NCBI GenBank assembly: GCA_003585845.1
Contig: NQOP01000003.1
Coordinates: forward strand, 30,978-50,225
Origin: Bifidobacteriaceae bacterium NR021
GTDB lineage: Bacteria > Actinomycetota > Actinomycetes > Actinomycetales > Bifidobacteriaceae
Direction of reading: 5' to 3'
Length of the DNA: 19,248 nucleotides
The notes under the pieces are model-generated. The model made no database searches and was not told where the DNA came from. It saw only the letters and a list, made by a program, of their open reading frames with translations. Both the position numbers and the translations under genes were made by a program. This document shows, in pieces, positions 1 through 8,915 of the stretch (positions are counted from its first letter, which is position 1; each line of letters opens with the position of its first letter).

Positions 1-10
1 TAACTCAAAC

Positions 11-1216
11 GTGCCTCCTAGTTTCACTCCAAAACGCGCGCAAAAAGACAAAACAAATCCTAATCAACTTCCATCGCAAGCTCCATCTTTTGCGCCTACA
101 TCTCAAAGAACAAGAATCTTAAAAAGTCCAGAACAATCTTCTTCTAAACCTGTTTCTTACGCATCGCAATTGCGAGAAAGACAAACGCCGCGCACAAGTT
201 CTATTTCACAAATGCGTATTCCAACAACTATAAATAATGTAGTTGGGAGCGCAGCAAAAGTACTACCGCACAAACCGCGTAGAATTTTACATGCATTTAT
301 TGCAATCTTTATTGTTCTAGCAGTAGCTGCAACCGGTTTTGGAGTATATTCATGGAACTGGATTGACTCAAGAATTAACCGCACTACTTGGCTTACTAAT
401 ACTCCTAGCACTCAAGGCAAAGCATGGCTTATTCTTGGCTCCGATCAAAGAGAAGGCGAAGAGGCTAAAGAGATAACAGGATTTAGAACAGATACTATTC
501 TTGTATTGACAAAGCCGAGCAATGGTCATAGTTCTCTAATTTCTATTCCTCGAGATTCTCTTGTTTCTTTAAATGGCGAACAAGTAAAAATTAATAGCGT
601 TGCGCAAGCAGCTGGAAATAAAGCATTAACAGCAACAATAGAAAAAATTACAGGTCATCGCATTGACCATGTTGCAGAAATACGTTTTGGCGGTCTTACT
701 AATGTTGTTAACGCTATAGACGGCATTGATTTATGCTACAACCGTACAGTAAGCGATAAGTTTAGCGGGTTAAATTGGACTTCTGGATGCCATCACGTTG
801 ATGGGAATACAGCGTTAGCATTTTCGCGAATGCGATACGCAGATCCAGAATCTGATTTTGGACGAGCTGCACGTCAACGAATGGTTATTGCAGCTATTAT
901 GAAAAAAGCTTTAGACCACAATACATTATTGAATTTTGGAAAAGTAAAAAAGCTAGCTGAAACGGGACTTGCTTCAGTTATTTTTGACGAGAAAACCAAT
1001 CCAGGAACATTATGGGAAATGGCTCAAGCATTCAAAGAAGCAACTGGGTCGTCAGGAATATCTGGAACAGTATATTGGACGAATCCTGATTATCAAGTTC
1101 CAGGAGTTGGTTCATCCGTGCTTCTCGATGATGCTAAAAACTTAGATTTATTCAACCAACTTGCATCAGGCACTCATAAACCTGGATCAGTTGGAACTCT
1201 TGCGGAGCAACAATAA
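11..1216 (+). CDS. LytR-CpsA-Psr (LCP) family cell-wall glycopolymer ligase
   Basis: Membrane-anchored enzyme of the LCP family, which transfers polyisoprenyl-phosphate-linked glycopolymers onto peptidoglycan outside the membrane. Residues 1-91 are a Ser/Pro/Lys/Arg-rich cytoplasmic tail, about 92-114 a single membrane helix, and about 137-345 the extracellular LCP domain. Visible family motifs are GSDQR (143-147), RTDTILV (159-165), SIPRDSLV (178-185) and FSRMRYADPESDFGRAARQR (271-290), holding the arginines and aspartates that bind the lipid pyrophosphate. Cys242 and Cys260 are the only cysteines and lie outside the membrane, so a disulfide is possible. No C-terminal LytR_C domain is seen. 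The GTG at 11 has no visible ribosome site and no in-frame stop separates it from the window edge, so the true start may lie further left; the next internal ATG is residue 68. Family call is firm; the glycopolymer substrate is unknown. Confidence 0.9.
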   Translation: MPPSFTPKRAQKDKTNPNQLPSQAPSFAPTSQRTRILKSPEQSSSKPVSYASQLRERQTPRTSSISQMRIPTTINNVVGSAAKVLPHKPRRILHAFIAIFIVLAVAATGFGVYSWNWIDSRINRTTWLTNTPSTQGKAWLILGSDQREGEEAKEITGFRTDTILVLTKPSNGHSSLISIPRDSLVSLNGEQVKINSVAQAAGNKALTATIEKITGHRIDHVAEIRFGGLTNVVNAIDGIDLCYNRTVSDKFSGLNWTSGCHHVDGNTALAFSRMRYADPESDFGRAARQRMVIAAIMKKALDHNTLLNFGKVKKLAETGLASVIFDEKTNPGTLWEMAQAFKEATGSSGISGTVYWTNPDYQVPGVGSSVLLDDAKNLDLFNQLASGTHKPGSVGTLAEQQ

Positions 1217-1220
1217 TTTC

Positions 1221-1247
1221 GAAGTATTGTTGTATAAACAACACTTC
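1221..1247 (+). terminator. Stem-loop after the LCP gene, possible weak terminator
   Basis: Five bases after the LCP stop codon, GAAG then TGTTGT (1228-1233) pair with ACAACA (1238-1243) then CTTC, with a 3-base bulge and a 4-base ATAA loop. There is no long T-run after it, so it may be an inefficient terminator or an mRNA 3' end. Confidence 0.35.
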
Positions 1248-1346
1248 AATTAGATACAATAACTTAGGAAGCACTAAACTCGTATCTTTTAACCACAATC
1301 TTGCATAAGTATTGCACAAAAATCAAAAATATTGTCTCATACATTT

Positions 1347-3275
1347 ATGAGTAACAAATCTAATACAGGAATGTCTACAAATAAAGTACTTATGCATGTA
1401 CAGATGGCAGCGAGTATAGTTCCCATATTCGCTCACATAGCATTGGCTATAATGGCATGGATGCAAAATAATTGGATGATGCTAACCATGATTATTCCAA
1501 GCATTATGATGTATATAGCAAGTCTTATTCCACAAATTTTTCAATACATGTCTGAGAAAAATTCTGTTCAAAGTGTTCAACAAGATCAGCAAATTCAATT
1601 ATTAAACACTACGCAATCGTCAAATGACTTAACTTATAATCAACAAACTGTAGAAAGTTTGCCAGATGCTATCACACCAATAAGTTTAGAAACATTACTT
1701 ATGAGAAGAAATGCAATTTCTAATACGCAACATCACTGGAAAGAAGTATTGCAAATATGGTTAAAAAATGCAGGAATATACGACACAAAAAACCAATCTA
1801 ATAGTATGAAGGAAAATCTAAATACAAATATTTATAACTACTTGCCTAATTCAAAAACTAAACACCTTATAGCTCCACTTGGAATAAGCAATAATGGATA
1901 CTGCTATTTAGATTTAATTAACAATGGACCACATGCTTTAGTTGCTGGAACAACTGGTTCTGGTAAATCAGTACTTCTTACGACTTGGTGTTTAGCTTTG
2001 GCTTTTCAATACGGTCCACAGCAGCTACGGTTTGTTTTTATGGATTTTAAAGGAGGAGCAACTTTTGACATACTATCTAAACTCCCACATGCTATGGGAA
2101 ACGTAGGAGATTTAAATCTTAAACATGCAATACGCGCTCTAAAAGGTCTCGAACTAGAACTAGATAGACGAGAAAGACTAGTAGCTCATCATGGGTGTAA
2201 TAATATTGCACAAGTAACTCCAGCTGAGCCTTCATTGCTTATTGTTATTGACGAATTTCATGCTTTAAAAGATCAACTCCCCGACTACATGCCTCGTCTT
2301 ATACGAATTGCATCAGTAGGCAGATCTTTGGGAATGCATATTATTGCTGGAACTCAAAATCCACTCGCGCAAGTAAGCGCAGATATGAAAGCTAATATTT
2401 CTATTAATATTTGCTTGAGAGTTAGAGACGGAATGCAATCGCAAGAATTATTAGGAACAGCGCATGCAGCTAGAATAAGCCCAAATACGCCAGGAGCTGC
2501 ATATTACAATATTGGAGAAGGAGTAGCATCTTTGCGATGTGCTCAAAGCAGCAATCCTGCACATTTAGTACGAGCAATACAGTTAGCTGGTAGATTCTGC
2601 CATCATGATCATTCTCCAGAATTATTTAGCAAACCATTGCCGTCGATTCTTTCATCAAAACAACTTGCAGAGTATTCAAATAATTACAAATACAAAAATT
2701 ATGAGCAAAAAATATCTCAAAGCTTACGTACTCAAGAATTTCATACGAAGCATATTATTATTGGGTTGCAAGACGATACCATACACTTATACCCTGCTCT
2801 ATTACCAATTCACCTTGGAAATATAGCTGTTATTGGGAGTAGAAAACAAGGCAAAACAACAATATTAAAAATAATTTCTAAAACTTTAAACCTGCCAATA
2901 TATTCAGGAAAATCACTATGCGAACAAAACATTAATAACATTTATAACGAAAATACGCCAATCATTATTGACGATGCGGATGAATTGCTTGATCCGCTAA
3001 ATACGAGACAAAATGCTATTGCTTTTCAAAAAAGATTAAATAGTAAACAATGCCCAGTTATTATGAGCACTAGCACTTCTCGCTACTTACGTTTACCTGA
3101 GCAAGCGCCAGTGAGGATAATATTTCCAACAGGAGATATTGGCACAGATACAATGCTTGGAATACCTTCTGCTTTATCTAAAAGTTTTGATATTGAAGAC
3201 TATCAACTTCCAGGACGATGTGTTTTAATCACTCCAGGATCAGCAAGTTTAACTCAAATAGTGCACCTAGAATAA
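1347..3275 (+). CDS. FtsK/SpoIIIE-type membrane ATPase with tandem P-loops, EccC/EssC-like
   Basis: Membrane-bound motor ATPase of 642 residues. Two adjoining hydrophobic segments (about 20-42 and 45-65) form an N-terminal membrane hairpin, followed by a polar linker to about 175. The first ATPase domain has Walker A GTTGSGKS (201-208), the DFKGG motif (233-237) typical of FtsK and type VII secretion ATPases, and Walker B LLIVIDEFH (297-305). A second, shorter domain has P-loop GSRKQGKT (497-504) and a Walker-B-like IIIDDADELL around 539-548. A hairpin plus serial FtsK-like domains is the plan of EccC/EssC type VII secretion motors, but here there are two ATPase units, not three or four, and no DNA-binding FtsK gamma domain is evident. 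An in-frame TTG at 1332 and an ATG at 1371 are alternative starts; none has a good ribosome site. Codon use is very AT-rich. The stop lies 7 bases from that of the convergent whiB1-type gene. The role, secretion or DNA handling, is not decided by the sequence. Confidence 0.8.
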   Translation: MSNKSNTGMSTNKVLMHVQMAASIVPIFAHIALAIMAWMQNNWMMLTMIIPSIMMYIASLIPQIFQYMSEKNSVQSVQQDQQIQLLNTTQSSNDLTYNQQTVESLPDAITPISLETLLMRRNAISNTQHHWKEVLQIWLKNAGIYDTKNQSNSMKENLNTNIYNYLPNSKTKHLIAPLGISNNGYCYLDLINNGPHALVAGTTGSGKSVLLTTWCLALAFQYGPQQLRFVFMDFKGGATFDILSKLPHAMGNVGDLNLKHAIRALKGLELELDRRERLVAHHGCNNIAQVTPAEPSLLIVIDEFHALKDQLPDYMPRLIRIASVGRSLGMHIIAGTQNPLAQVSADMKANISINICLRVRDGMQSQELLGTAHAARISPNTPGAAYYNIGEGVASLRCAQSSNPAHLVRAIQLAGRFCHHDHSPELFSKPLPSILSSKQLAEYSNNYKYKNYEQKISQSLRTQEFHTKHIIIGLQDDTIHLYPALLPIHLGNIAVIGSRKQGKTTILKIISKTLNLPIYSGKSLCEQNINNIYNENTPIIIDDADELLDPLNTRQNAIAFQKRLNSKQCPVIMSTSTSRYLRLPEQAPVRIIFPTGDIGTDTMLGIPSALSKSFDIEDYQLPGRCVLITPGSASLTQIVHLE

Positions 3276-3282
3276 AAATTAT

Positions 3283-3555
3283 TCATAGTGACTCATCTTG
3301 ACTTTTACGTGCGCGCATTGCCCTACGCTTTAGAGTTCTACGCTCATCCTCGCTTAATCCTCCCCAGACACCGTAATCTTGGTTAGTTTCTAATGCGCAT
3401 TTTAAGCACTCTGTTGCAACATCACATGAGCGACATACTGCTTTTGCTTCTTCAAGCTGTTGAACTGCTGTACCAGCACTTCCAAGAGGAAAGAACAGTT
3501 CAGGATCTTTGTCACTACATGCTGCTGTTGTGCGCCAATCAAACGAGTTGCTCAT
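3283..3555 (-). CDS. whiB1: WhiB-family iron-sulfur transcription factor, WhiB1/WblE type
   Basis: Ninety-residue WhiB-like regulator. Such proteins hold a [4Fe-4S] cluster that senses nitric oxide or redox state and act with the principal sigma factor to control transcription. The cluster ligands are visible as Cys13, Cys41, Cys44 and Cys50. The turn GVWGG (62-66) is followed by the basic stretch RRTLKRRAMRARK (72-84) expected to contact DNA. The N-terminal run DPELFFPLG and the SEDERR segment match WhiB1 best among the paralogs I know, and the length fits. Cys53 is an extra cysteine where WhiB1 proteins I recall have Trp. Start: GAGGA sits 9 to 10 bases before the ATG. It lies downstream of, and codirectional with, the PdtaS-type kinase gene after a 188-base gap, so it probably has its own promoter, though no convincing one was found. 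Confidence 0.93.
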   Translation of the reverse strand: MSNSFDWRTTAACSDKDPELFFPLGSAGTAVQQLEEAKAVCRSCDVATECLKCALETNQDYGVWGGLSEDERRTLKRRAMRARKSQDESL

Positions 3556-3743
3556 GAATTATTATCCTCATTTCTTACCTACAACGGTGAGCTTTAGAAG
3601 TTCCCCTGAATGTAAGGAAATCATGAAAAGAAAGTTTTTTCAAGGCATTTTGCATCTTTATTAGTAATTTTAATTTTTCCTATACTTTTACACTAAATGT
3701 ATAGCATTTAATGCACGTTGGAAAAACAATTTTTTACGTAAAG

Positions 3744-5228
3744 CTACTCAATACCAGATACGCGCAATTTAATGTCTAACACTACCCTAGTTCCGCCCTC
3801 TCTTCGAGGAGACCAACGAACTGTGCCACCAAAATCGTTAGTGACAAATGTGTTTATGATTTGCGTTCCAAGGCCAGACCCAGATGGTTTAGCCATTCCA
3901 TGAGAAGACTCGCTATCTATGCCATCTCCATCATCTTCAACAACAATATTAAGATTGTCTCCGCCTCTACCAACTGCAATACGAATATGACCTTTTTCAC
4001 GACCTTCAAAACCATGTTCAACTGCATTCGTCACTAGCTCAGTTAAAACAAGAGATAATGGTGTAGCATCCTGAGCTGCTAATCTGCCAAATTTTCCAAC
4101 AAAATCAATATCAATATTTTGATTTTGAGATGCCAACTCAATTGACATCTTCAACAAACTCGAAATAACTTTGTCAAAATCAACAATTTCGTCAGCAGTT
4201 TGGCTCAAGCCTTCATGAACTAGTGCTATAGTTTGCACACGACGTTGAGCTTCTTCAAGTTCTTTTCTAACTTCAATAGATTTTGTTTTACGAGCTTGCA
4301 AACGCAAAAGAGCAGAAACAGCCTGTAAATTGTTTTTTACGCGATGATGTATTTCAGAAATAGTGGCATTCTTAGTGCGCAATTCTTGCTCGCGTCGCAA
4401 AACTTCAGTAACGTCACGGCATAACACTACAGCTCCAACACGATTATTTGGTCCCCACAGAGGCAAGGAGCGCATGGAAACTATAGAATGGTTCGCTTCA
4501 AGTTCGCAATCCACATCAGCTTTTCCAGTTAACACAAGAGGTAAACTCTCAGGAACATTGTCGTTTGTATGCAACAACCTAGTGCCAAATTCGCTTAAAT
4601 ATTCACCTTGCATAGTATTTAATCCACCGAGTCTGCGGAAACAACTAATGGCATTAGGTGAAGCATAACGGACTATTCCATCGTCTTCTAGCACAATAAA
4701 ACCATCGGATACTCGAGCATTATGTCGCTGATTTAACACAGATTCACGATATGGGAATTGTTCACGAGGAATCATGTCAAATAAAGTTTTACCAGCATTA
4801 ATACTTTCGGTTTCATAACGACCGTTAGATTCACGCGTTGCCAAATTAGTTTCACGCATAACCAATCCGATGGTTTTACCCCTATGACGAACTGGAGCGT
4901 AAACGTAGCATACAGTAGCTCTACCAATAGAACGTAAAGTTGAAGAATGGAAACTTGTCTCAGATTTCATTGCCTCATTAAGCTCAGGCACTAAAGAATC
5001 ATCTAATTTTTTACCTAACAAATCATCAGTACGCAAAGTAATAGCTGTTGAAGGACGACATTGTTCAGCAACAACATAATCACCGTCACCATTTTGAATA
5101 ATCAGCAGCAAATCTGCGAAACTCAAATCTGCAATAACCTGCCAATCTGCCACCAAATGGTGAAGCCACTCACGATCACTGTCATTAAAATCAGGACGAG
5201 TAGCAAGAATGTTAGAAAAATCAGCCAT
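3744..5228 (-). CDS. pdtaS: PdtaS-type cytosolic sensor histidine kinase (HisKA_2 family)
   Basis: Soluble two-component sensor kinase of 494 residues, with no membrane segment. An N-terminal GAF-like sensor region (about 1-130) is followed by a PAS-like domain (about 170-275), a HisKA_2 dimerisation helix with the phospho-acceptor motif HHRVKNN (294-300), and a HATPase_c domain with N-box TELVTNAVEH (Asn401), G1 box DDGDGI (432-437) and GSGLGT (450-455). This order and length match actinobacterial PdtaS, whose partner PdtaR is an ANTAR response regulator that binds RNA; no pdtaR lies in this window. The ATG at 5228 is preferred because the following MADFSNILATRPDF matches where PdtaS proteins begin. 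A TTG at 5288 would add 20 residues; its apparent ribosome site is the arm of the ldh terminator. It follows ldh on the same strand, separated by that terminator. The signal sensed here is unknown. Confidence 0.9.
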   Translation of the reverse strand: MADFSNILATRPDFNDSDREWLHHLVADWQVIADLSFADLLLIIQNGDGDYVVAEQCRPSTAITLRTDDLLGKKLDDSLVPELNEAMKSETSFHSSTLRSIGRATVCYVYAPVRHRGKTIGLVMRETNLATRESNGRYETESINAGKTLFDMIPREQFPYRESVLNQRHNARVSDGFIVLEDDGIVRYASPNAISCFRRLGGLNTMQGEYLSEFGTRLLHTNDNVPESLPLVLTGKADVDCELEANHSIVSMRSLPLWGPNNRVGAVVLCRDVTEVLRREQELRTKNATISEIHHRVKNNLQAVSALLRLQARKTKSIEVRKELEEAQRRVQTIALVHEGLSQTADEIVDFDKVISSLLKMSIELASQNQNIDIDFVGKFGRLAAQDATPLSLVLTELVTNAVEHGFEGREKGHIRIAVGRGGDNLNIVVEDDGDGIDSESSHGMAKPSGSGLGTQIINTFVTNDFGGTVRWSPRREGGTRVVLDIKLRVSGIE

Positions 5229-5285
5229 AATGTAATAATATATCGAACTCACAGAAAATTCTGCGATGCATGTTGTTGTTTTGGA

Positions 5286-5326
5286 CAAGAAAACCGCTCC
5301 TCCTCAATTAAGAGAAGAAGCGGCTT
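5286..5326 (-). terminator. Rho-independent terminator of ldh
   Basis: Reading leftward after the ldh stop, a 15-pair stem (5326-5312 with 5305-5291) closes on a 6-base TTAATT loop and is followed by TTTTCTTGT. Three of the pairs are G-U wobbles on the leftward transcript but would be A-C mismatches on the rightward strand, which points to function in the ldh direction. The 3' arm contains GAGGAGGAG, which also looks like a ribosome binding site for the TTG at 5288. Confidence 0.72.
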
Positions 5327-5352
5327 AATAATTTATAAATTACTCTTTAAAA

Positions 5353-6339
<987 letters not shown>

Positions 6340-6458
6340 CTATCACACCCTTATAAGCACACAAAATAACACGATTTATGCATCACTAAGGGCTGCTCTC
6401 ACATTAAGAGCTTTTGGTATGAACACCTTTACTCTAATCGCACCACCGGAATTTATTA

Positions 6459-7994
6459 TTACAATGCTACTTTCATAAGTTTTGCAGCTAACGATGGTCC
6501 GACCCAAGCAATAAGTTCAACCCCAGAATCTACATATTCTGCTTTTTCAACTACACCATTTTCACGAACTTTTGATAATAATCCACCAAACTCGTACGGC
6601 AAAGTTACATCTACACGAACACGAGGAGACGGTAACAATTCTTCTAAACGATTGCGCAATATTTGTAAATTTTCGCCACTAAATGCAGAAACAATAACAG
6701 CATCAGGATAAAGAGAAGAAAAACGTTCTCGCGCAGCATCACTCATCATGTCTGATTTATTCAATGCCATAATTTGAGGTATATCTTCTACACCAGAAAT
6801 ATTAGCGAGAACTTCGTTTACTGCATTAATTTGCGAAATAGGATCTGGATGCGAACCGTCAACTACGTGCAAAATAACGTCTGCTTGTCCAACTTCTTCC
6901 AAAGTGGATTTAAATGCTTCAACTAATTGAGTTGGAAGTCTACGAACAAAACCAACAGTATCTACCAAAGTATAGCTTCTACCATCTTGAGTTTGAGAAC
7001 GACGTACTGCAGTATCAAGAGTTGCAAACAGTGCATTTTCTACTAATTCTTGTGAACCAGTAAGACGATTTATAATAGACGACTTGCCAGCATTCGTATA
7101 CCCAACAACAGCTACAGTTGGAATATCTTGTCGTCTACGAGAACCGCGTTTTACATCGCGCGCAGGTGCCATATTTGCAATATCGTGGCGAAGTTTAGAA
7201 ATACGATTTCGAATAGCTCGACGATCCATTTCGATTTTAGTTTCGCCAGGACCTCTAGAACCAATACCAGCATCTCCTGCAGCTCTACCACCAGCCTGCC
7301 TAGAAAGAGCAGCACCCCAGCCTCTTAACCTAGGTAACATATATTGCAATTGAGCAAGCTCAACTTGAGCTTTACCTTCACGGCTTGTAGCGTGCTGAGC
7401 AAAAATATCCAAAATAACAGCAGTGCGATCAACAACCTTAACTTTGGTTGCATCTTCTAAAGCTCTACGCTGGCTAGGAGGTAAATCATCGTCAACAATA
7501 ATCGTATCTGCATCATGTTGAGCAACTACTGCTGCAAGCTCACGCGCTTTACCTGAACCAACATAAGTTGCAGCATCTGGCCTATATCTTTGTTGCAACA
7601 TGCCATCACAAACAACAGCACCAGCAGTCTGTGCCAACGCTGCAAGTTCACGCAACGATTCTTCAGCTTGAGCAAGAGTTCCTTTTGCGCTAGACCACAC
7701 TCCTACTAACACAACGCGCTCAAGACGAAGCTTTCTATACTCAACCTCGGTAACATCTTGTAATTCGCCAAGACCAGCTACACGCTTTAAAGCATTACGA
7801 GATTCACGCTCCTGCCAAGCTTCATCATGCTTTTCACTGTCAGAAGTAGTGTCTAGAAGCACATCCGAATGAGCATAAAGCACTGCATTATTGGTGAGAT
7901 TATGCTCATTCATATTAGTAGAATCATTTTCGAAGGAGGAAAAATCGTTTGAATTAAGCACATCATCTCGCCCGGATGTCACATTACTATCCAC
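6459..7994 (-). CDS. hflX: Ribosome-associated GTPase HflX
   Basis: GTPase of the Obg-HflX superfamily that binds the 50S subunit and can split stalled or hibernating 70S ribosomes; acts in the cytoplasm. The HflX N-terminal domain spans about 90-285 and ends with the family signature RGPGETKIE (from 247). The G domain shows Walker A GYTNAGKS (298-305), switch motif DTVGF (345-349) and NKSD (412-415), with SA near 436. The 511-residue length is greater than that of E. coli HflX because of an acidic, Asn/Ser/Asp-rich N-terminal extension of about 85 residues without recognisable domains. Start: AGGAGG lies 8 bases before the GTG at 7994; the TTG at 7997 is 5 bases away and is also possible. 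Divergent from the methyltransferase gene. No convincing terminator was found between it and ldh. Confidence 0.96.
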   Translation of the reverse strand: MDSNVTSGRDDVLNSNDFSSFENDSTNMNEHNLTNNAVLYAHSDVLLDTTSDSEKHDEAWQERESRNALKRVAGLGELQDVTEVEYRKLRLERVVLVGVWSSAKGTLAQAEESLRELAALAQTAGAVVCDGMLQQRYRPDAATYVGSGKARELAAVVAQHDADTIIVDDDLPPSQRRALEDATKVKVVDRTAVILDIFAQHATSREGKAQVELAQLQYMLPRLRGWGAALSRQAGGRAAGDAGIGSRGPGETKIEMDRRAIRNRISKLRHDIANMAPARDVKRGSRRRQDIPTVAVVGYTNAGKSSIINRLTGSQELVENALFATLDTAVRRSQTQDGRSYTLVDTVGFVRRLPTQLVEAFKSTLEEVGQADVILHVVDGSHPDPISQINAVNEVLANISGVEDIPQIMALNKSDMMSDAARERFSSLYPDAVIVSAFSGENLQILRNRLEELLPSPRVRVDVTLPYEFGGLLSKVRENGVVEKAEYVDSGVELIAWVGPSLAAKLMKVAL

Positions 7995-8176
7995 CAACTG
8001 TCCCTCCTCTATTTCATTGTAAATAGCGTTTTACAACGTTTGTCTTATTATGGTGACTTGAGACGACAATATATGAACACAATATGTATGTATGATATGT
8101 AAATAAAGATACAATAGTAAAAGTATATTAATAAATTTAAATTTATAGGCTAAATACGGTATTTTTGAGCGAGATC
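7995..8176. promoter_or_regulatory. Divergent hflX / methyltransferase promoter region
   Basis: AT-rich intergenic stretch that must hold the leftward hflX promoter and the rightward methyltransferase promoter. TACAAT at 8110-8115 is a plausible -10 for the rightward gene, and CATAAT on the minus strand near 8047-8052 for hflX; neither has a good -35. A perfect 16-base palindrome, ATAAATTTAAATTTAT, lies at 8131-8146. Assignment is by position and weak motif match. Confidence 0.35.
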
Positions 8177-8875
8177 ATGGAAAGTCATAAACAATTTAAA
8201 CAATGCGATAAAACCAAATCACCAAAATCAGAAAAAACGCAAAAAATCAGTGGCGAACAATACTTTTCTGCAACACCATCATCTTGCGATGAGCGAAGAA
8301 CATTACATGTAACTTTGAGAAATCATGAAACTGTTATACAAGTCTCAAACGGAGTATTTAGCGCTTCTAAGCTTGATCTAGGCACGTCTGTTTTGTTAAA
8401 ACATGCTCCAAAACCACCAGAAAATGGCAAATTCCTTGATATTGGATGCGGATGGGGTCCTATAAGCATTGCAATGGGCTTAGAATCTCCAGAAGCTGAG
8501 ATTGTAGCTGTAGATGTAAATGAGCGTGCGCTAGAGCTTACTGAACTAAACGCAAAAAACGCTGGCTTAAAGCATATTCGCACTTCTTTAGTAGATGACG
8601 CTTTAAAAGAAAATAATACTTTGGAATTTAATAATTTTGATCTCATATGGTCTAATCCACCAATTCGCGTTGGAAAAGAAATGTTGCACGACATTTTGAT
8701 GACTTGGATTCCGCGTTTAAAAGTAGGAGGAGCAGCTTACTTAGTTGTTCAAAAAAATCTTGGCTCAGACTCACTTATTCCTTGGCTTGCTGAAAATCTT
8801 GGCGAAAACTACAACGTTGAAAAATATGCAAGCTCTAAAGGATACCGAATTATAGAAGTAATAAAAACTAAGTAA
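8177..8875 (+). CDS. RsmC-like class I SAM-dependent methyltransferase
   Basis: S-adenosylmethionine-dependent methyltransferase of the MTS family (RsmC/RlmG-like), 232 residues. The SAM-binding motif I is LDIGCGWG (87-94), the acidic residue of motif II is Asp113 in VAVDVN, and the catalytic motif is NPPI (160-163), typical of N-methylation of guanine or adenine in rRNA. E. coli RsmC has two methyltransferase-like halves, about 340 residues; this protein corresponds to the catalytic half alone, as in many Gram-positive homologs. The first 30 residues are polar and Lys-rich. An ATG at 8177 is preferred over a TTG at 8165; neither has a strong ribosome site (GAGCGAG is partial). hrpA follows 40 bases downstream on the same strand, suggesting cotranscription. 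16S rRNA modification is the likely role, but the target base cannot be told from sequence. Confidence 0.85.
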   Translation: MESHKQFKQCDKTKSPKSEKTQKISGEQYFSATPSSCDERRTLHVTLRNHETVIQVSNGVFSASKLDLGTSVLLKHAPKPPENGKFLDIGCGWGPISIAMGLESPEAEIVAVDVNERALELTELNAKNAGLKHIRTSLVDDALKENNTLEFNNFDLIWSNPPIRVGKEMLHDILMTWIPRLKVGGAAYLVVQKNLGSDSLIPWLAENLGENYNVEKYASSKGYRIIEVIKTK

Positions 8876-8915
8876 GTACTAAAAGCGAAAATCTACGAAA
8901 AGAAATAAATACACT

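Noticed and set aside
1332..1346. TTG start for the FtsK-like ATPase
   Set aside because: No ribosome site before it, and an ATG follows five codons later.
4363..4668. Rightward open frame inside pdtaS
   Set aside because: Antisense shadow of the conserved PAS and HisKA_2 coding region.
5229..5288. 20-residue N-terminal extension of PdtaS from TTG
   Set aside because: Homologs begin at the position of the ATG at 5228, and the apparent ribosome site belongs to the ldh terminator; kept only as a finding.
6395..6415. Hairpin GCTCT...AGAGC followed by TTTT on the plus strand
   Set aside because: No rightward gene ends there, and in the leftward direction it has no T-tract, so it is unlikely to be a terminator.
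7084..7353. Rightward open frame inside hflX
   Set aside because: Lies wholly within conserved hflX coding sequence, has no recognisable domain and no ribosome site.
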